DNA of 64,000 bases from Bimastos eiseni (taxonomy: Eukaryota > Annelida > Clitellata > Crassiclitellata > Lumbricidae): NCBI GenBank assembly GCA_959347315.1, contig OY365809.1, positions 8,910,588 through 8,974,587 on the forward strand, written 5' to 3'. A program made the translations under genes and the position numbers. Numbering within the stretch: the first letter of the stretch is position 1; each line of letters starts with the position of its first letter. Of this stretch, positions 1 through 11,142 are shown in pieces. Under the pieces are notes generated by a model. That model saw only the letters and a list, made by a program, of their open reading frames with translations. It did no database searches and was not told the origin of the DNA.

Positions 1-283
1 CTTATTCACTCTGTCCTAGATCGCATAATCGAGAGATCGTGCGCGCTGACGCGCGCTAACCCATTGTGGTTTTATCACCCGAATGCTATAAAAATTAAAC
101 TGTTACTATAGTGACTGTGATTGTAACTCCTATTGTCTCTTGATAATTACTCTAACTACTCCGAGGGTGCATGTTGTACAATTGCTTCTTATGCTTATTT
201 TGTAATTGTACATTCTTTGATCGTTCATATTATATGATGTGCCCGCATAGATAGATACATACATACTTACTTACTTACTTACT
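1..283 (+). mobile_element. Probable 3' end of a non-LTR element
   Basis: The copy-family homology of the flanking intron starts only near position 284. The 283 bases to its left are unrelated to the matching intron of copy 4 and end in an ACTT-type simple repeat (about 247-284). Many CR1/L2-like retrotransposons end in such short tandem tails. No coding motif of the element is visible, so the class is inferred from the tail and position only. Confidence 0.3.
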
Positions 284-544
284 TCTAAAGTAGTTAAGTT
301 CAGGTTGGACATTTGCTTTTACTAACAAGGGCCAAATCATAGAAATTAATGCACTGAATATTTATATCTACATATATAATGTGATCTTTCTAAAACGTCT
401 CAGGTCTCCATTTGTAGCTGTTGTTTGGCAAGGTGCTAAGCACATTATGCAAAGGAGGAGATCATCGTTAGCAAATTCTATATGTCGAATCAAATCCACA
501 CGAGTTGAAAATAGAAATATATACGATATGAAAACCAGTCTCAC
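284..544 (-). other. Intron downstream of the copy 1 module exon
   Basis: This stretch aligns by eye with the introns at 12600-12858, 19300-19563 and 35570-35823, which follow the equivalent exon in copies 2, 3 and 4. The next exon of copy 1, if it exists, lies left of the window. Confidence 0.5.
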
Positions 545-1399
545 CTGCAGGCACCACCAAGCGAATAATTTGTCCATACGACGTCATGCTCTGTACGTGA
601 ATTAATCAAGAAAATTCTTGGAATCGATGAGGTTGCAACCAGTGTAGTAGTCATAGTAGGAATCGTAGTACGAGTCTTAGAAGGAGTGGAAGTAGGAATC
701 GTAGAATGATGAGATCCATCGCCAGTCAATGTCCAAACCGGTCCAGCAGATTGACTGACCATACGGTTAGTTACTCCATCGAAGTAGTTCTTCCACACAA
801 ACCACACCATGTACGAGGTGTCTGGTGTTAATGGAATATTGCCGTAATTACATGGCACCAAAGCAGGATAGGCGAAACCTTCAAACGTTTGGCCATCACC
901 AACCACAAATGAACCACTATTAGAATCCACTATGCCAGTGACAAAATAGGGTAAGTTGAGAAGGGCAGCACTCGTGGCGTTCAACAGTATATGTTGTTGT
1001 TTTGGAATCACATGACTGTCTTCAAAACGAAAACTTTCAGAACTTGCAGCTTCCTGGAAATGGCCTTATCTGAATTCAGTTTTTCTATCACCACCAGACG
1101 TTGAGATAATATGTTAGCACTGCGCTTTGTAGTAGAAAACTGCACTTTGAAACTCGTTTTAGAAACCTCTGAGATAACTGGAGTGGGCGGACTTGGTGGA
1201 GAAGGAGGAGCAGTAAACAGGACAATAGAATATTCTCCAACTGAAATATTTTGATAGTCGCGTAACCGAACAGAAATGTTGTACTCTGTTGCAGGAAGAA
1301 GCTCAAAAATAGAGTACCTGTGCGATCGTAGGAGCAAAAATATCCGGAAACAGTCTGTGTAAGAGCCCTATTAGCATTGGCAAGATCGTATATAACAAT
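545..1399 (-). pseudogene. Copy 1: membrane-proximal FN3-like module exon, frameshifted
   Basis: This exon is the counterpart of copy 4 exon 6 (35824-36633). It starts after a TTTTAG acceptor at 1400-1401 and ends at a GTGAG donor at 540-544. It holds an FN3-like half (PATEYNISVRL), the PTPVISEVS linker and the module with the VVGDGQTFEGF and MVWFVW motifs seen in membrane-proximal regions of R2B-type RPTPs. The reading frame changes twice compared with copies 2 and 4: a one-base loss near 1305-1320 and another near 1056-1066. The stretch before the donor has drifted in both length and sequence. Either this is a decayed copy or the assembly carries indel errors; further disruptions in the next exon favour decay. 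Confidence 0.75.
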
Positions 1400-4035
1400 C
1401 TAAAAGGCAATCATAAATGTAAGTTTTGTCTTTACAAGTTTTAATGTCTCAGATCGACACAAATGTAATAAAGACATGTTCGTTGAATACCAACACGAAA
1501 AATGACCGATAATCATAGGAGCCACATTATAGAAAGGTATACACCTAAAAGCTTCATACAGGAACAGCATCTCTTCGTGGATAATAAATAATGTATCATA
1601 TATCTAAAACACGCCATTTGGTATCAATCGCTTCCACAAGCAATACTCGTTTCAGCGCTAGAAAATCATCACTTTCTAGCTTTAGCAAAACATTCGGAAA
1701 AACGCGAGGAAATTTGTCGATATGCAATTGAGTCACGAGGCCAGGAAATTGAAAGAAGAATGTGACAATCGGTAAGCTGAAGTTGCTTCCGACTTATTCA
1801 CAAAACATGATGAATCAAAACCGATTGAATATTTTCAGGCTCGGTTCGTCTTTTAGGAAACCTAAGCACCCGCCTGCTACCGCCGATTTTTAGGGGCCAC
1901 CATTTATGCAAAATTTAAAAAATATTTTTAGAAATTCAGAAATGAAGCAACGTTGACTATTTTTTAACTCTTAATTAAATCAATAAAATTATCATAATAA
2001 CTATTTCTAATAACTGTAAACATAAATAATCAAAATATTTTGTTGTTGTTGACTGACTGTGGTAGTTAATTTATATAATCATTATGTTTTAATACCCATA
2101 TAGGCCATATAATGTAAATACAAAAGTGAAAAACGCAAAAAGTCAACATGGTAAAAAGAGCTACTGACCTCATTTTAATCGCTGGTATAAAAATTATGGA
2201 TTGTCGGTGCTCCAAAATATAGATTTGTCTAGGCCCGCCAGTAGTTGTGATTGGGATTCTTTAAAAACAATCACTTTTGACAGGCCGTGTACATAACTCT
2301 AGCGTGTGTACGTAGGGGCGGTCCTCTAGTCGTACGCTGCCACGGCCATCTGTTTTCTTATCTGAGTGAACTTTGACCTAGGGTTCAGTAGTGTGGCACG
2401 TGCACGTACGGCTACCAACATTTCAACCTTTGACCTAGGTATGGCACATGTATCATATTATGCTATAATTAACCCTAATTACACGTCGTATACGCCTAAA
2501 CGGCTGGCTGGTAATTTTTATCACAATTTAGCACACTAATTATAGATGATTCTTGCACTCTTACAAGCCTCTAGGGCTGCTACATTTCAAATCATTGGAA
2601 ATTTAGAGTTAGTCCAGCCCCTTGCCTAATGGTAGAAGCACCGCGTGGTTCTTCTCCAAATATCATATACCCTATGTTTGAAGAGTGCATTTCATTTAAA
2701 TTAACAAGAACTTCTTTACATCAATTGATAAGGAACAATGTAACAATAGGAATGATTACATATAAGATTCAGGTCGCAAAAATAAAGGGCAGTCTTCAAA
2801 GCATCTGCCTGGGCGTTGAAACTCTTCGCAAAGCCGCCACCGCTCTACGCTTTCTATATGAGATCGCATTGGTCAAATTACTAATGCTGCTCAACGAACA
2901 GTTCTCACATCTGTTAATCTTAGATCAAGTGAATCAGACCCTCTTCACCTTCGTTATTGCTGATATACTTGATGATCTTGCACCTTCTTTCGCAATCTCT
3001 TCAATAGATCCCCAGCCGAAAGCTGTATAGGCCATTAGGCCTGCATGCTTCACTAAAAGGCTATTATGCTTTCCCAGGAACCAGTGACCCAGATATTAGC
3101 TAAAACATTCGTCAAATATCCCTATCGTCATTTCACTCCAAAACTAATGAACACATTGTGTCCATACAGATACTCCCTCACCGAGCAATCATGCTTCAAA
3201 CTATTTCGGGTTTCGTGCCAACCACTCAACTGAAACACTTACACACTTCAGCTATTGACAAGTCCCAAGTTTCTCCACTTGGTCTTTTTGATATCTCATC
3301 AACTTTTGACACGGCAGACCACACAATCTGGAGGAAAATCCTCTCCTTTGGCTTCGATCTTAATTGTCTGGACCTACCAACATAATCATATACATGAAAT
3401 CCAATCCTGCTAGGAGTTCCCCAGTGCAAGGTCCTATAGGACACTTTTATCTCATTCTTTTCGCGATTAGTCTTCGTTAATTTCTAGTCAGTCCGAAACA
3501 AGTAACATCCTCGTGGATAACGTGCAAGTCTATGTCCATTTCAGCCTAATGCGCAACTCATTAGATTAATCTCTTTACCGCGACTTTGGCTACACCTATG
3601 GATATCGTCAAAACACCTGAACACCTGAATCGCTGAACACCTCCAAAAACTAAACTCAGCTGGTTTGGCACTACCGTCAACTCCAGAAGCTGGAAACTTT
3701 GCATCACACTATAACACGCTTTCGTCCGCAGCCAAACTTCTCCATGCTGCCATGGACAAAACAGTTTCTGATTTCTAAAGAGCGAAACTTCAGGAAGAAT
3801 AGTTGCTTTGGCTTATAAACTGCGGAAATGAAGAAATCAAGTTTAGAAAATCCATATGTAATAGGCCTATGCTTTCCTAAAATTAATTAGTTGACTTACC
3901 GCTTGTAACTGTAGCGTGGCACGGTGGTACCAAGCAAAAGCTACAAAAAAACCGCCTTTGTTATAATTAGCTGCTCGAAATCAAATCTGACTCATAGTGA
4001 TATAAGAATATACGAAACAAAAGTCATAGTCTCAC
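1400..4035 (-). other. Copy 1 intron carrying a LINE remnant
   Basis: The intron lies between two copy 1 exons. Positions 1400-1680 and 3720-4035 match the ends of the copy 4 intron (36634-36900 and 42700-43026). The middle holds the LINE remnant described separately and AT-rich DNA. No independent gene is seen at 1680-2800. Confidence 0.5.
2818..3720 (+). mobile_element. Degraded non-LTR retrotransposon (reverse transcriptase region)
   Basis: Broken plus-strand frames spell reverse transcriptase blocks in the right order. SGFVPTTQLKHLHTSAI resembles the SGFRPNHSTETAL-type block, GLFDISSTFDTADHTI resembles the LLDLSAAFDTVDH block, and GVPQCKVL near 3413-3440 resembles GVPQGSVLGP. These are typical of CR1/Rex/L2-like LINEs. 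Stops and frame changes show it is dead. The same element sits at the equivalent place in the copy 4 intron (38885-42140), so it was present before those two copies separated. Confidence 0.75.
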
Positions 4036-4851
4036 CTCACACGACATTCCATAAAACTGGTCTTGCGGATGAGGACTTAGTTCTAGATAGTTCGTGTTGT
4101 CATAACGCCCAACCAACGAGAGAACGATATGCACCGACGACTCTGCATTCTGTGCATCCAGTGTAAAAGTGTCTCAGATGTTTCCTGGTTCTGCCATGCT
4201 ATACTCTCCCTACCCAAGCTGCCGGACTGTGATGCAGTGGATATAACAAAGAGGACATCTTCAGTGGTTTCCTCTAAGCGCATTGAAGGATTGAGAACTG
4301 TTGTCACTCCTGTAGTAACATATTCTGTCGTAAGTGAAATCAATCTGTCAGTTACATCCAGTGTAATACCAGTAATCACACCTGCAGTCATAACTGTAGG
4401 CACATCTGCAATCTCACTTGGGACCTGTGGTCACACCTTGAGTAGTACTTGCTGTCTCATCCGTCGTATCTGTAGTCGCACCTGCAGTCGTATCTGTAGT
4501 AACATCTGCAATTCCAGTTGTTGTTATACTTGTTGTGATGTCTGCTGTCACATTTTGATCCGCACTTGTCAACGCCAATGCTGCAACTGCAGGATTACCA
4601 ATGACACCTGCACTCATTTCACCAGAAAGAAGAATATGGATTGGCACCGATATTGGTCCTGCATGGCCAGCATCATTGATGGCACGAACAGTGATGTTAA
4701 TCGTGCAGTCTGTGTAATGAAAGAACTGAATGATGCTGACGTTGGCTGGCCACTCTTCACTGACCATCAAACTGGCACAGGGACTAATGCAGGCAATAAT
4801 GATCTCATGTGTGGTTATTCCGTTGCAGTTCATGCTTTCCAAAGATGGTGG
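4036..4851 (-). pseudogene. Copy 1: FN3 domain 2 (second half) plus Thr-rich linker, frameshifted
   Basis: This is the counterpart of copy 4 exon 5. The acceptor (AG at 4852-4853) and the PPSLESMNCNG start are conserved, followed by an FN3 half (INITVRAINDAGHAGP) and the GEMSAGVIGNPAVAAL stretch. The Thr-rich linker then hits a stop at 4414-4416 in a segment that copy 4 reads in another frame, so an indel has occurred just upstream. The rest of the exon is readable in that other frame (RLEETTEDVLF), then shifts again near 4140-4170, and ends at a GTGAG donor (4031-4035). With two disruptions here and two in the next exon, a functional protein from copy 1 is unlikely. Confidence 0.75.
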
Positions 4852-6410
4852 CTACAGTTAAAACCACAAGAACATGTATTAATATTGACCAGGACTAGTG
4901 CAGAAACCAGTAAGTAACGATAAACCACTTTAACTTTGAAACTTAACTTTGTGTGAAGAAAACGGCTTGACAACATACACGGACAGAGGTTCCCATTCAG
5001 ATCGTCGCTGTTAATTTCGTCGCATTTCTTGGATTGCACACATCTGAAAGAAACTATAGCGTGGATTCATGAAGAAATGTCTGCCAGAAGGGAAGCGGTA
5101 ATGATGATTAATGAAAACACTTCTTTTTAACTAGAAGCTGGATTGATGAAAGTAATTTCTTCTTGCTAGAAGCTGAAATTGTGAAAGGAATCTTGCAGGC
5201 AAGATTCTGTCTAAATAGAAATCTTTTCATCATCCCGATTCCATTTGAAGGGCATCCTTTTCAGCAATCCACCTTCTATTAAAACATGATTCACTTGTTT
5301 AAACTATCCTCTTGTCAAAATCTTTTAATCATTTCCGCTTCCATTTGAACGGCATTCTTGTCATCAATGCAGTCAGGTGGGCTGTTAGATGGTTCGCTAT
5401 ATATACGTGATGTCATCGTTCGGTGGTTTCTTTCAAGACGTGCGCCACCTTAAAAATGCGACGAAATGAACTACGACGAAATGAACGGTCACATGGACAG
5501 ATCGCGTGGCTAGATTATGGATAGCAGTTTCACATACTACGTCAGGATTCAATTTGAAAACCCATTGCACAATTAAAAATCGTCGAAAACTCGAGTGGTT
5601 AGCAAATCACGGCAGGTCAACGTTGGTAATCTTTGCCTCATGCCAAGACGTAAACTTCTAAGCTTATTTATATCTCATCTGTATGCTGTATTATACACAT
5701 ATTTAGTATACTAGTTAATTACCGACGCCATCATAAGATCAACAATTCGTCAAGCTCGTAATGTAATGTACATGTAATGAGCACTGCGGATTGTAATGAG
5801 CTCGAATCCGCAGCGCTCTCAACGGGTGTCGGTTCTTGGGCAAGGGAACAGGAAAGTCTTAAGGTGCCTCCGAAACTAGCAAGGTGAAAGGGTCAGTAAT
5901 TCCAGGCGCATGAACTGTTGAAGACACTTCCAAGCTGAAGGGTCAACATAGGAAAAGCCATTCGACAGGACCGTTGCAGAGCGCATGCGCGGAACAACAA
6001 GGCCACGAATCAGCAAAGAGGCCTCTGCGGTAAAGGGCTTCTCTGTGCCTCACAGTGCAGAAAAGCTGCTGCAGGGAACCGCGAGCTCTAAGTGTAAGTT
6101 ACATAAACGTTCTTCTGACCAGATTGACAACGTTTGACCCATTGCCGGGGGTCTCTAATCGTCGGTTGTTTTTTTCTCCAAGTTATAATTATTAACCACG
6201 TGAGGTACAGTATACACTATTAGGCTATCTAGTATCTACTAATCAAAGTAACTATATAGTACAAATTCTGACAGTTTGTTGAATTTGCGAAACTCTGTCA
6301 GATATATCGATATAATTTGTTGGTGTATCGCTTTCGACATGATAAAACTTAATTTATAACTAAAACATAGCACACCATTCTGTATTATAAAGAAATTTTA
6401 TGACTCATAC
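4852..6410 (-). other. Copy 1 intron with repeats
   Basis: No exon is seen. About 5100-5395 holds diverged, partly inverted units of the type TTCATCAATCCAGCTTCCAT (and its complement) that also form the cores of the foldback elements elsewhere in the window. Positions 6120-6175 match 20880-20920 plus 21270-21300 of copy 3 and act as an empty site for the foldback there. Confidence 0.5.
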
Positions 6411-6487
6411 CGTCCATGTGACTTGGATACAGGTCTGTTGACTTTCAATCATTTCAGCCGTGACATTTGTTGGGGGATTAGATGGTG
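6411..6487 (-). pseudogene. Copy 1: first half of FN3 domain 2 (77-bp exon)
   Basis: This short exon has a CTTTAG acceptor and a GTATGAG donor. It is 77 bp long, like its counterparts in copies 2, 3 and 4. It encodes PPTNVTAEMIESQQT and ends VTWT where the other copies read VTWM. The exon itself is open, but the gene it belongs to is broken downstream. Confidence 0.7.
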
Positions 6488-7103
6488 CTAAAGATAGTAA
6501 ATTGACGGACAAGAAAGTAATTTGCATGTAATTTGTTCGTTTAAAAATCCTCATTGTCTTCTTTACTAAATTGTCGGCCTATTTAGATATGATGGCAAAA
6601 GGCCCGACGGAGCAACGCTCATCCCTTGGTCGAGTGGGAAGTACCTGGCATGGGATGCCACAATTTTTCACACCTCATTACCGTCCTAACTAAATTTGCT
6701 TATTTTCAGATTATATTAATACTAATATTAATACTAATACTAATGCTGCTAATAATAATAATAAATAATGATAATAAAAAAAAAAAATAATAATAATAAG
6801 TACCTGGCATGGGATGCTACAATTGTTCATTTCTGTGCTGCCTCGTACACAACACAGACTGGGGAGAAGGGACCTGCGTAGGTTTAGGAGGTTCCGCACA
6901 ACTCTCAAATACGGAGGACTGCCTGCCTACTATGATTTCCAACCGCTCGCTATTGAGACGTAAAATCATTTGCGAAGACTAGCCATTCCAGAACAACGAT
7001 CCCTCAAATTTTTTTGAATCCCGAGGTATCATATGTAGGCCCACCTGGGGAGGGGGGGTGAATAATAATAATGATGACGATAATAATAATAACAACAATA
7101 ATA

Positions 7104-7147
<44 letters not shown>

Positions 7148-7893
7148 TAATAATAATAACAACTGAAATTTATATGGCGCAATAACACGGCCACACCGCC
7201 AAGAGGGCGCCTCACAAACAACTAAACAGCGGAATAAGCCTTGGAGAAGAGGAGTCTTGAGCTTTTACTTGAAGAAGTCTATTGAGTCGACGATTCTGAT
7301 GGTTGGTGGAAGACTCTTCCAGCATGAAGATGAAGAGAAGATGAGCGGTTCCAGATGTCCACACTGTGTATAATAATCTTTGGCATGCAGTGATTGGACT
7401 TTTATCCTCATAGCGTTTAGAAATATAGTGCTTTATCATTAAATCTAAAATATGTATTCTAAATAGCAATTACAGCCTGGGAATTACAGAACATCAAAAG
7501 AAGACACAAATAGGTAATTGGATAAAGTTAAGGTGTGCAATGAAAGTTACCTTAAATTAAATAATTGATGCTGATCTTCAAAGCGCGGACTGTAAAATTT
7601 TAGCAGATACAGTACGTGAACTCTTTGTGTGGAATACATAATATTATAGAGTAAGGGATAAAGACTCAGCCAGGAAAACAAATAGGCTACTGTGAAGAAT
7701 GCATCTTAGCGGCAGAAATTATCTTGGCACTTTAAGGACGATCGTTAGTTCATCATAGTTTTAGTTGGGAAGCCAGTACAAGTCATCGCTACAGTGTAAA
7801 AGTATTAGTGAAGAATGTCCCACAGTGAAGAAAGAAAGTAGAAAGTGACGCAGGGAGCCGCACGATCCCGTAGTACTCGTTATGATTACAAAC
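6488..7893 (-). other. Copy 1 intron with repeats and simple sequence
   Basis: It contains two TAA/AAT-type microsatellites (about 6713-6800 and 7062-7165). It also holds a dispersed repeat of which the phrase AGTACCTGGCATGGGATG occurs twice (6639-6660 and 6799-6820). No exon is visible. Confidence 0.5.
7062..7165. repeat. (AAT)n microsatellite, imperfect
   Basis: It is a run of AAT/AAC/GAT triplets, the longest trinucleotide tract in the window. Long Leu/Tyr-rich open frames across it are artefacts. Confidence 0.85.
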
Positions 7894-8232
7894 CACTACA
7901 GCTGGTGACAATCCATCTTGGTGACTCTGGTCCAGGCACAGAGGGCAGTGGTTTACCGCTGTCATCAATCACCAACCGTATTCGATACTTGTAAGCCGTG
8001 TTTGGCTTCAGGTTTACAACAGTGTAAGTAAACCTCATCAAAGCACTTGAATCCTGTAGGTTCACCACATCCTGCCAGGAATTCGTTATGTTGTCAAGCT
8101 GCTGAAGACTATGTGAGATGACATTGCCCACTCCAAGGCCTGTCTGTCCAGTTATCCATTTCGGCCAGGTTAGGGTTACCTGACTTTCCGTGGAGACGGT
8201 CACGTCAGAGGGATTGACAAGAACAGGCAACA
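7894..8232 (-). pseudogene. Copy 1: FN3 domain 1 exon (339 bp)
   Basis: It is a phase 1-1 exon of exactly 339 bp, as in copies 2, 3 and 4. It encodes a complete FN3 domain (VNPSDVTVSTESQVTLTWPKW ... NLKPNTAYKYRIRL) ending in WIVTSCS. The exon is open and very close to copy 2 at the protein level. It is scored as part of a pseudogene only because the two following large exons are frameshifted and no signal exon was found upstream. Confidence 0.7.
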
Positions 8233-9129
8233 CTAAAATATGCAACAGACATAATCTGCGCTACGCATATCATAAGAGGGTCATGAAATCAGTCGATGTT
8301 ACTGTCGCTGCACATAATTTTAAGCATTTTTCGGAGAAGATCTAACAACAGTTTCAGAAACATATTCAGTTTGGGTTGCACCTTGTTGAACCGACGTTTT
8401 GTTGGATAGAGAACAAAGAGCGAGAATCACTAAACACGTCACGTCATGTATCAGTTCAGATATTGATATACATGGATTGTGCATACAACCAGGGGCGGCG
8501 ATCCCGGGGAGGTCGAGGTGGACAAGTCCCCCACCTTTCACAGAGAAAGAACACGAATACGTGTGTCCCCCCACATTTCCTACCACTCTCATTGGGTGCC
8601 CTCCACCTGTCAGCGAGATCGTCGCCTCTTCATACAACAATACATGCATACGTGTAGGAAGTTGTGTATGAGCATGGAAACGGGCAAAATACACGGACAA
8701 GCTAGAAAAAGTGAAAGGAAGAGCAGCACAGATAACTAAATGATTTGAAACATTGATGCTTGAGGAGAGATTGGAGAAACATGGATTAACATCACTGAAG
8801 AAATGAAGATAAAGAGGAGACTTAATCGAACCAAGCAAGCTGATGACGAACAAAGATGTAACACCGTTCTGGAGATTTCATTAATGGAGCTGGCTAACAC
8901 ATATGGCGCGTTAAGGGCACATAATGATCTTATATATTAGACAAGCTTTCTGTGTGTCCTCGGCAGTCGATGCATTTCCACAGTTTTAGAGCAATTCACT
9001 CCAAACTTACATTTTTGGCTCGGGGAACACTTGATACACGCAGTGCAGGCGTTCCGGAATCCCGTTGATGCCGTCTTACACGTCTCCCGGGGCAAAAACC
9101 TACGCTCACCCTCACACACCCATAAAAGC
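8233..9129. other. Region 5' of the copy 1 FN3 exon; signal exon not found
   Basis: In copies 2, 3 and 4 a signal-peptide exon with the hallmark FPMVPQC (or FPVVPQC) lies upstream of FN3 domain 1. Nothing like it was found here. Instead 8935-9125 holds a dispersed repeat and then the conserved upstream block begins. This suggests that the first coding exon was lost by insertion or deletion. Confidence 0.45.
8935..9125 (+). mobile_element. Dispersed repeat, SINE-like
   Basis: It resembles 49140-49330: both contain a CTGTGTGTSCCT-like start, a GGGAACAC..GACACGCAGT block and a CCAGGGCAAAAACCT-like end. No tRNA promoter boxes were recognised, so the class is uncertain. Confidence 0.4.
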
Positions 9130-9720
9130 TAACTTTTCTAAATAATTGTAATTTTAGTGATAAACCCAGTCTACAATACAGACTATTAAAACAACAAGTG
9201 CGGCGTAGACAACACTTTTGTATCGCAGATATTTGGCTCCTCTGCCTATAAGTTATCAACATCAGTGTATTTTCATTCATAAAACGCCAATTTTTAGAAT
9301 ATGTTATTTGTTGTTAGCTGCTCAGCAGTCGGCATTCAAATGCCTACACAGATATAATGTCATCACAATCAGACGTAGTCATAGCTACACAGATATAATA
9401 TTCATTACGCAAATAATTATTGCAGCAAACTGCCATTTATTACGCAGCGCCAATTGAGGTACACAAGTGCAAAAATACTTAAAATATCAGGCAAATTACC
9501 TGTAGTTGTACCGTTGTGGCATTGGCATGAGCAACTCTCATATATAAATAGTATTAATTAGAATGTTGGCTATTAGTTGTATATACGATGTATATAACTT
9601 CGACAATTTTCTGCAACTTCCTGTCGTCGTAGATATTACACAATTTCAGTCATAATAAATCGCAACAACAAAAGTCATGACTTTGTGACAAAGGCATGCA
9701 TGGCCGAACTTAGAATGCTG
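9130..9720 (-). promoter_or_regulatory. Conserved upstream block of copy 1
   Basis: The block aligns with 15640-16260, 25700-26400 and 52950-53590, which lie just 5' of the signal exons of copies 2, 3 and 4. Shared landmarks are GTCACAATCAGACGTAGTCA, a stretch around TTGTTGTTAGCTG and CAACTTCCTGTCGT. Each start ATG follows an acceptor-like sequence, so the block may hold a 5' UTR exon and promoter. This is inference from position and conservation. Confidence 0.4.
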
Positions 9721-9754
9721 GTAAAAAATCAGTAAGACAGGTATTGCCCCTGGC

Positions 9755-9830
9755 GACTGCAGCACTCAAGCTGAACCTGCGACCCTTCGGTTGCAAGCAC
9801 GAAGCATATCACTACGCCACCGCGTCCTAT
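9755..9830 (-). mobile_element. tRNA-derived SINE fragment
   Basis: The minus strand reads a tRNA-like head: GGTGGCGTAGTGATATGC resembles box A and GGGTCGCAGGTTC resembles box B. There is no cloverleaf good enough for a functional tRNA gene. Confidence 0.45.
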
Positions 9831-10361
9831 CATATAAATAGTATTTAATTGGAATGTTGGCTATTAATTGTCAATTTTGATTACTGCTAATGTCGACGCG
9901 TGCCTCGAGCGCACAACAATTCAGCAGCCAATCGACGTACAGTAAACAGTGGAGGCAATTACTCTACAACAAAGTGTGGCATGTCGTCGTTATTTGGAAA
10001 TGATTGAAATAATAAGGTCATTTTAAAATCGAATCGAATAGGCCTACTGCCGTCAAATTCGTGTTCGTACAGAAGCTTCGCAGGTCCTGCGATAATAGTC
10101 CGTGCGTTCAGCCGTGACCGAAACCAAAGGCTATGCAACCGAAGGTAAAAGTTTGATGAAATACGTCACGAACTCATTATTCGATGCTACTTCAATTTTT
10201 CGTCATCACTCACGATTATTAACGGATTGGTTAGTTTACTTGTATTTTAATTAAACTCCAATTGCCTACGTAACTCAAATTCGTAATTTTGTAATCAATA
10301 ATCGCTACGAAATTTTAACTTGCATCAATAAAAGGACGTAAGCGAACGAAACACACAAGTC

Positions 10362-10430
10362 AAATAATATATATATATATATACATATATATAAAAATAT
10401 ATAAAAATATATACAGAGAGAGAGAGAGAG
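10362..10430. repeat. (AT)n followed by (AG)n microsatellite
   Basis: A compound dinucleotide tract, directly visible. Confidence 0.85.
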
Positions 10431-10739
10431 TGGGAGAAAGTGGGAGAGAAAGACTAGCATACAGACAGACTTACAGAGAGGAGTTGCATTTCAGAGTAGG
10501 TTAAGTAGAATAAAGACTACAAGAAATTTTGCACCCGTGTGCCTGCGGATAGTCTATACTCTATAGTTTCGCAGCAAATAGCCTACATTAGCAGGCTAGG
10601 ACGTTATATGCTAAACATGAGCTCTCTGAAATAAAACTATTTCGGCTTCGACCGAAACAGAAACCATGCACAAAGAGGCCCTTTCCAAACTGTCGGTCCC
10701 GAAAGCAAAACCGAAGCCGAATTTCGGTCTACCTCTAAT

Positions 10740-11060
10740 TGGAATACATGGAAATGTGCTGGATTGAACTGGACGGGAATATACCGGAATGGATCAAATG
10801 GAATCTGGTGTTTGGCATTCGATGGATATATACCACAAGATTGTACTAGATGAAAATCTGCTGGAATTGACTGGATGATGATATTGTTGATTATATTAGA
10901 TTGTAATCTACTGAATAGGATTATATATACAGAACAAGGATTAGCTTAGGTTGATATATGCCTAATTGGGTAAGATGGAAATATACAGAATTAAATTAGA
11001 TCGAAATATTACTAACCGGAAAATAGCCAAAAGGATTCGATTCGAACGAATCTGATACGA
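10740..11060. repeat. Diverged satellite of about 20-27 bp, GGAAATATACTGGATTGG type
   Basis: Loose tandem copies of ATGGAAATATACTGGATTGG occur with many substitutions and length changes. The same family is at 16660-16800, 17560-17765 and 26650-26850. It always lies in spacers at the edges of the gene copies. Confidence 0.6.
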
Positions 11061-11142
11061 TTGAATTGTTTTTTCATAAAATAAAATGTTGTTTTTCAAT
11101 TCATTAACATTAAAGAACATCATTCTCGTTCACCTCGATCAT

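Larger units (their letters stand above)
9840..11142. other. Spacer between copies 1 and 2
   Basis: No gene is seen. It holds an AT/AG microsatellite (10362-10430) and the diverged satellite at 10740-11060, and is otherwise unassigned AT-rich sequence. Confidence 0.6.

Noticed and set aside
9755..9830. Possible tRNA gene
   Set aside because: Box A and B likeness is present, but stems do not form a proper cloverleaf, so it is called a SINE fragment.
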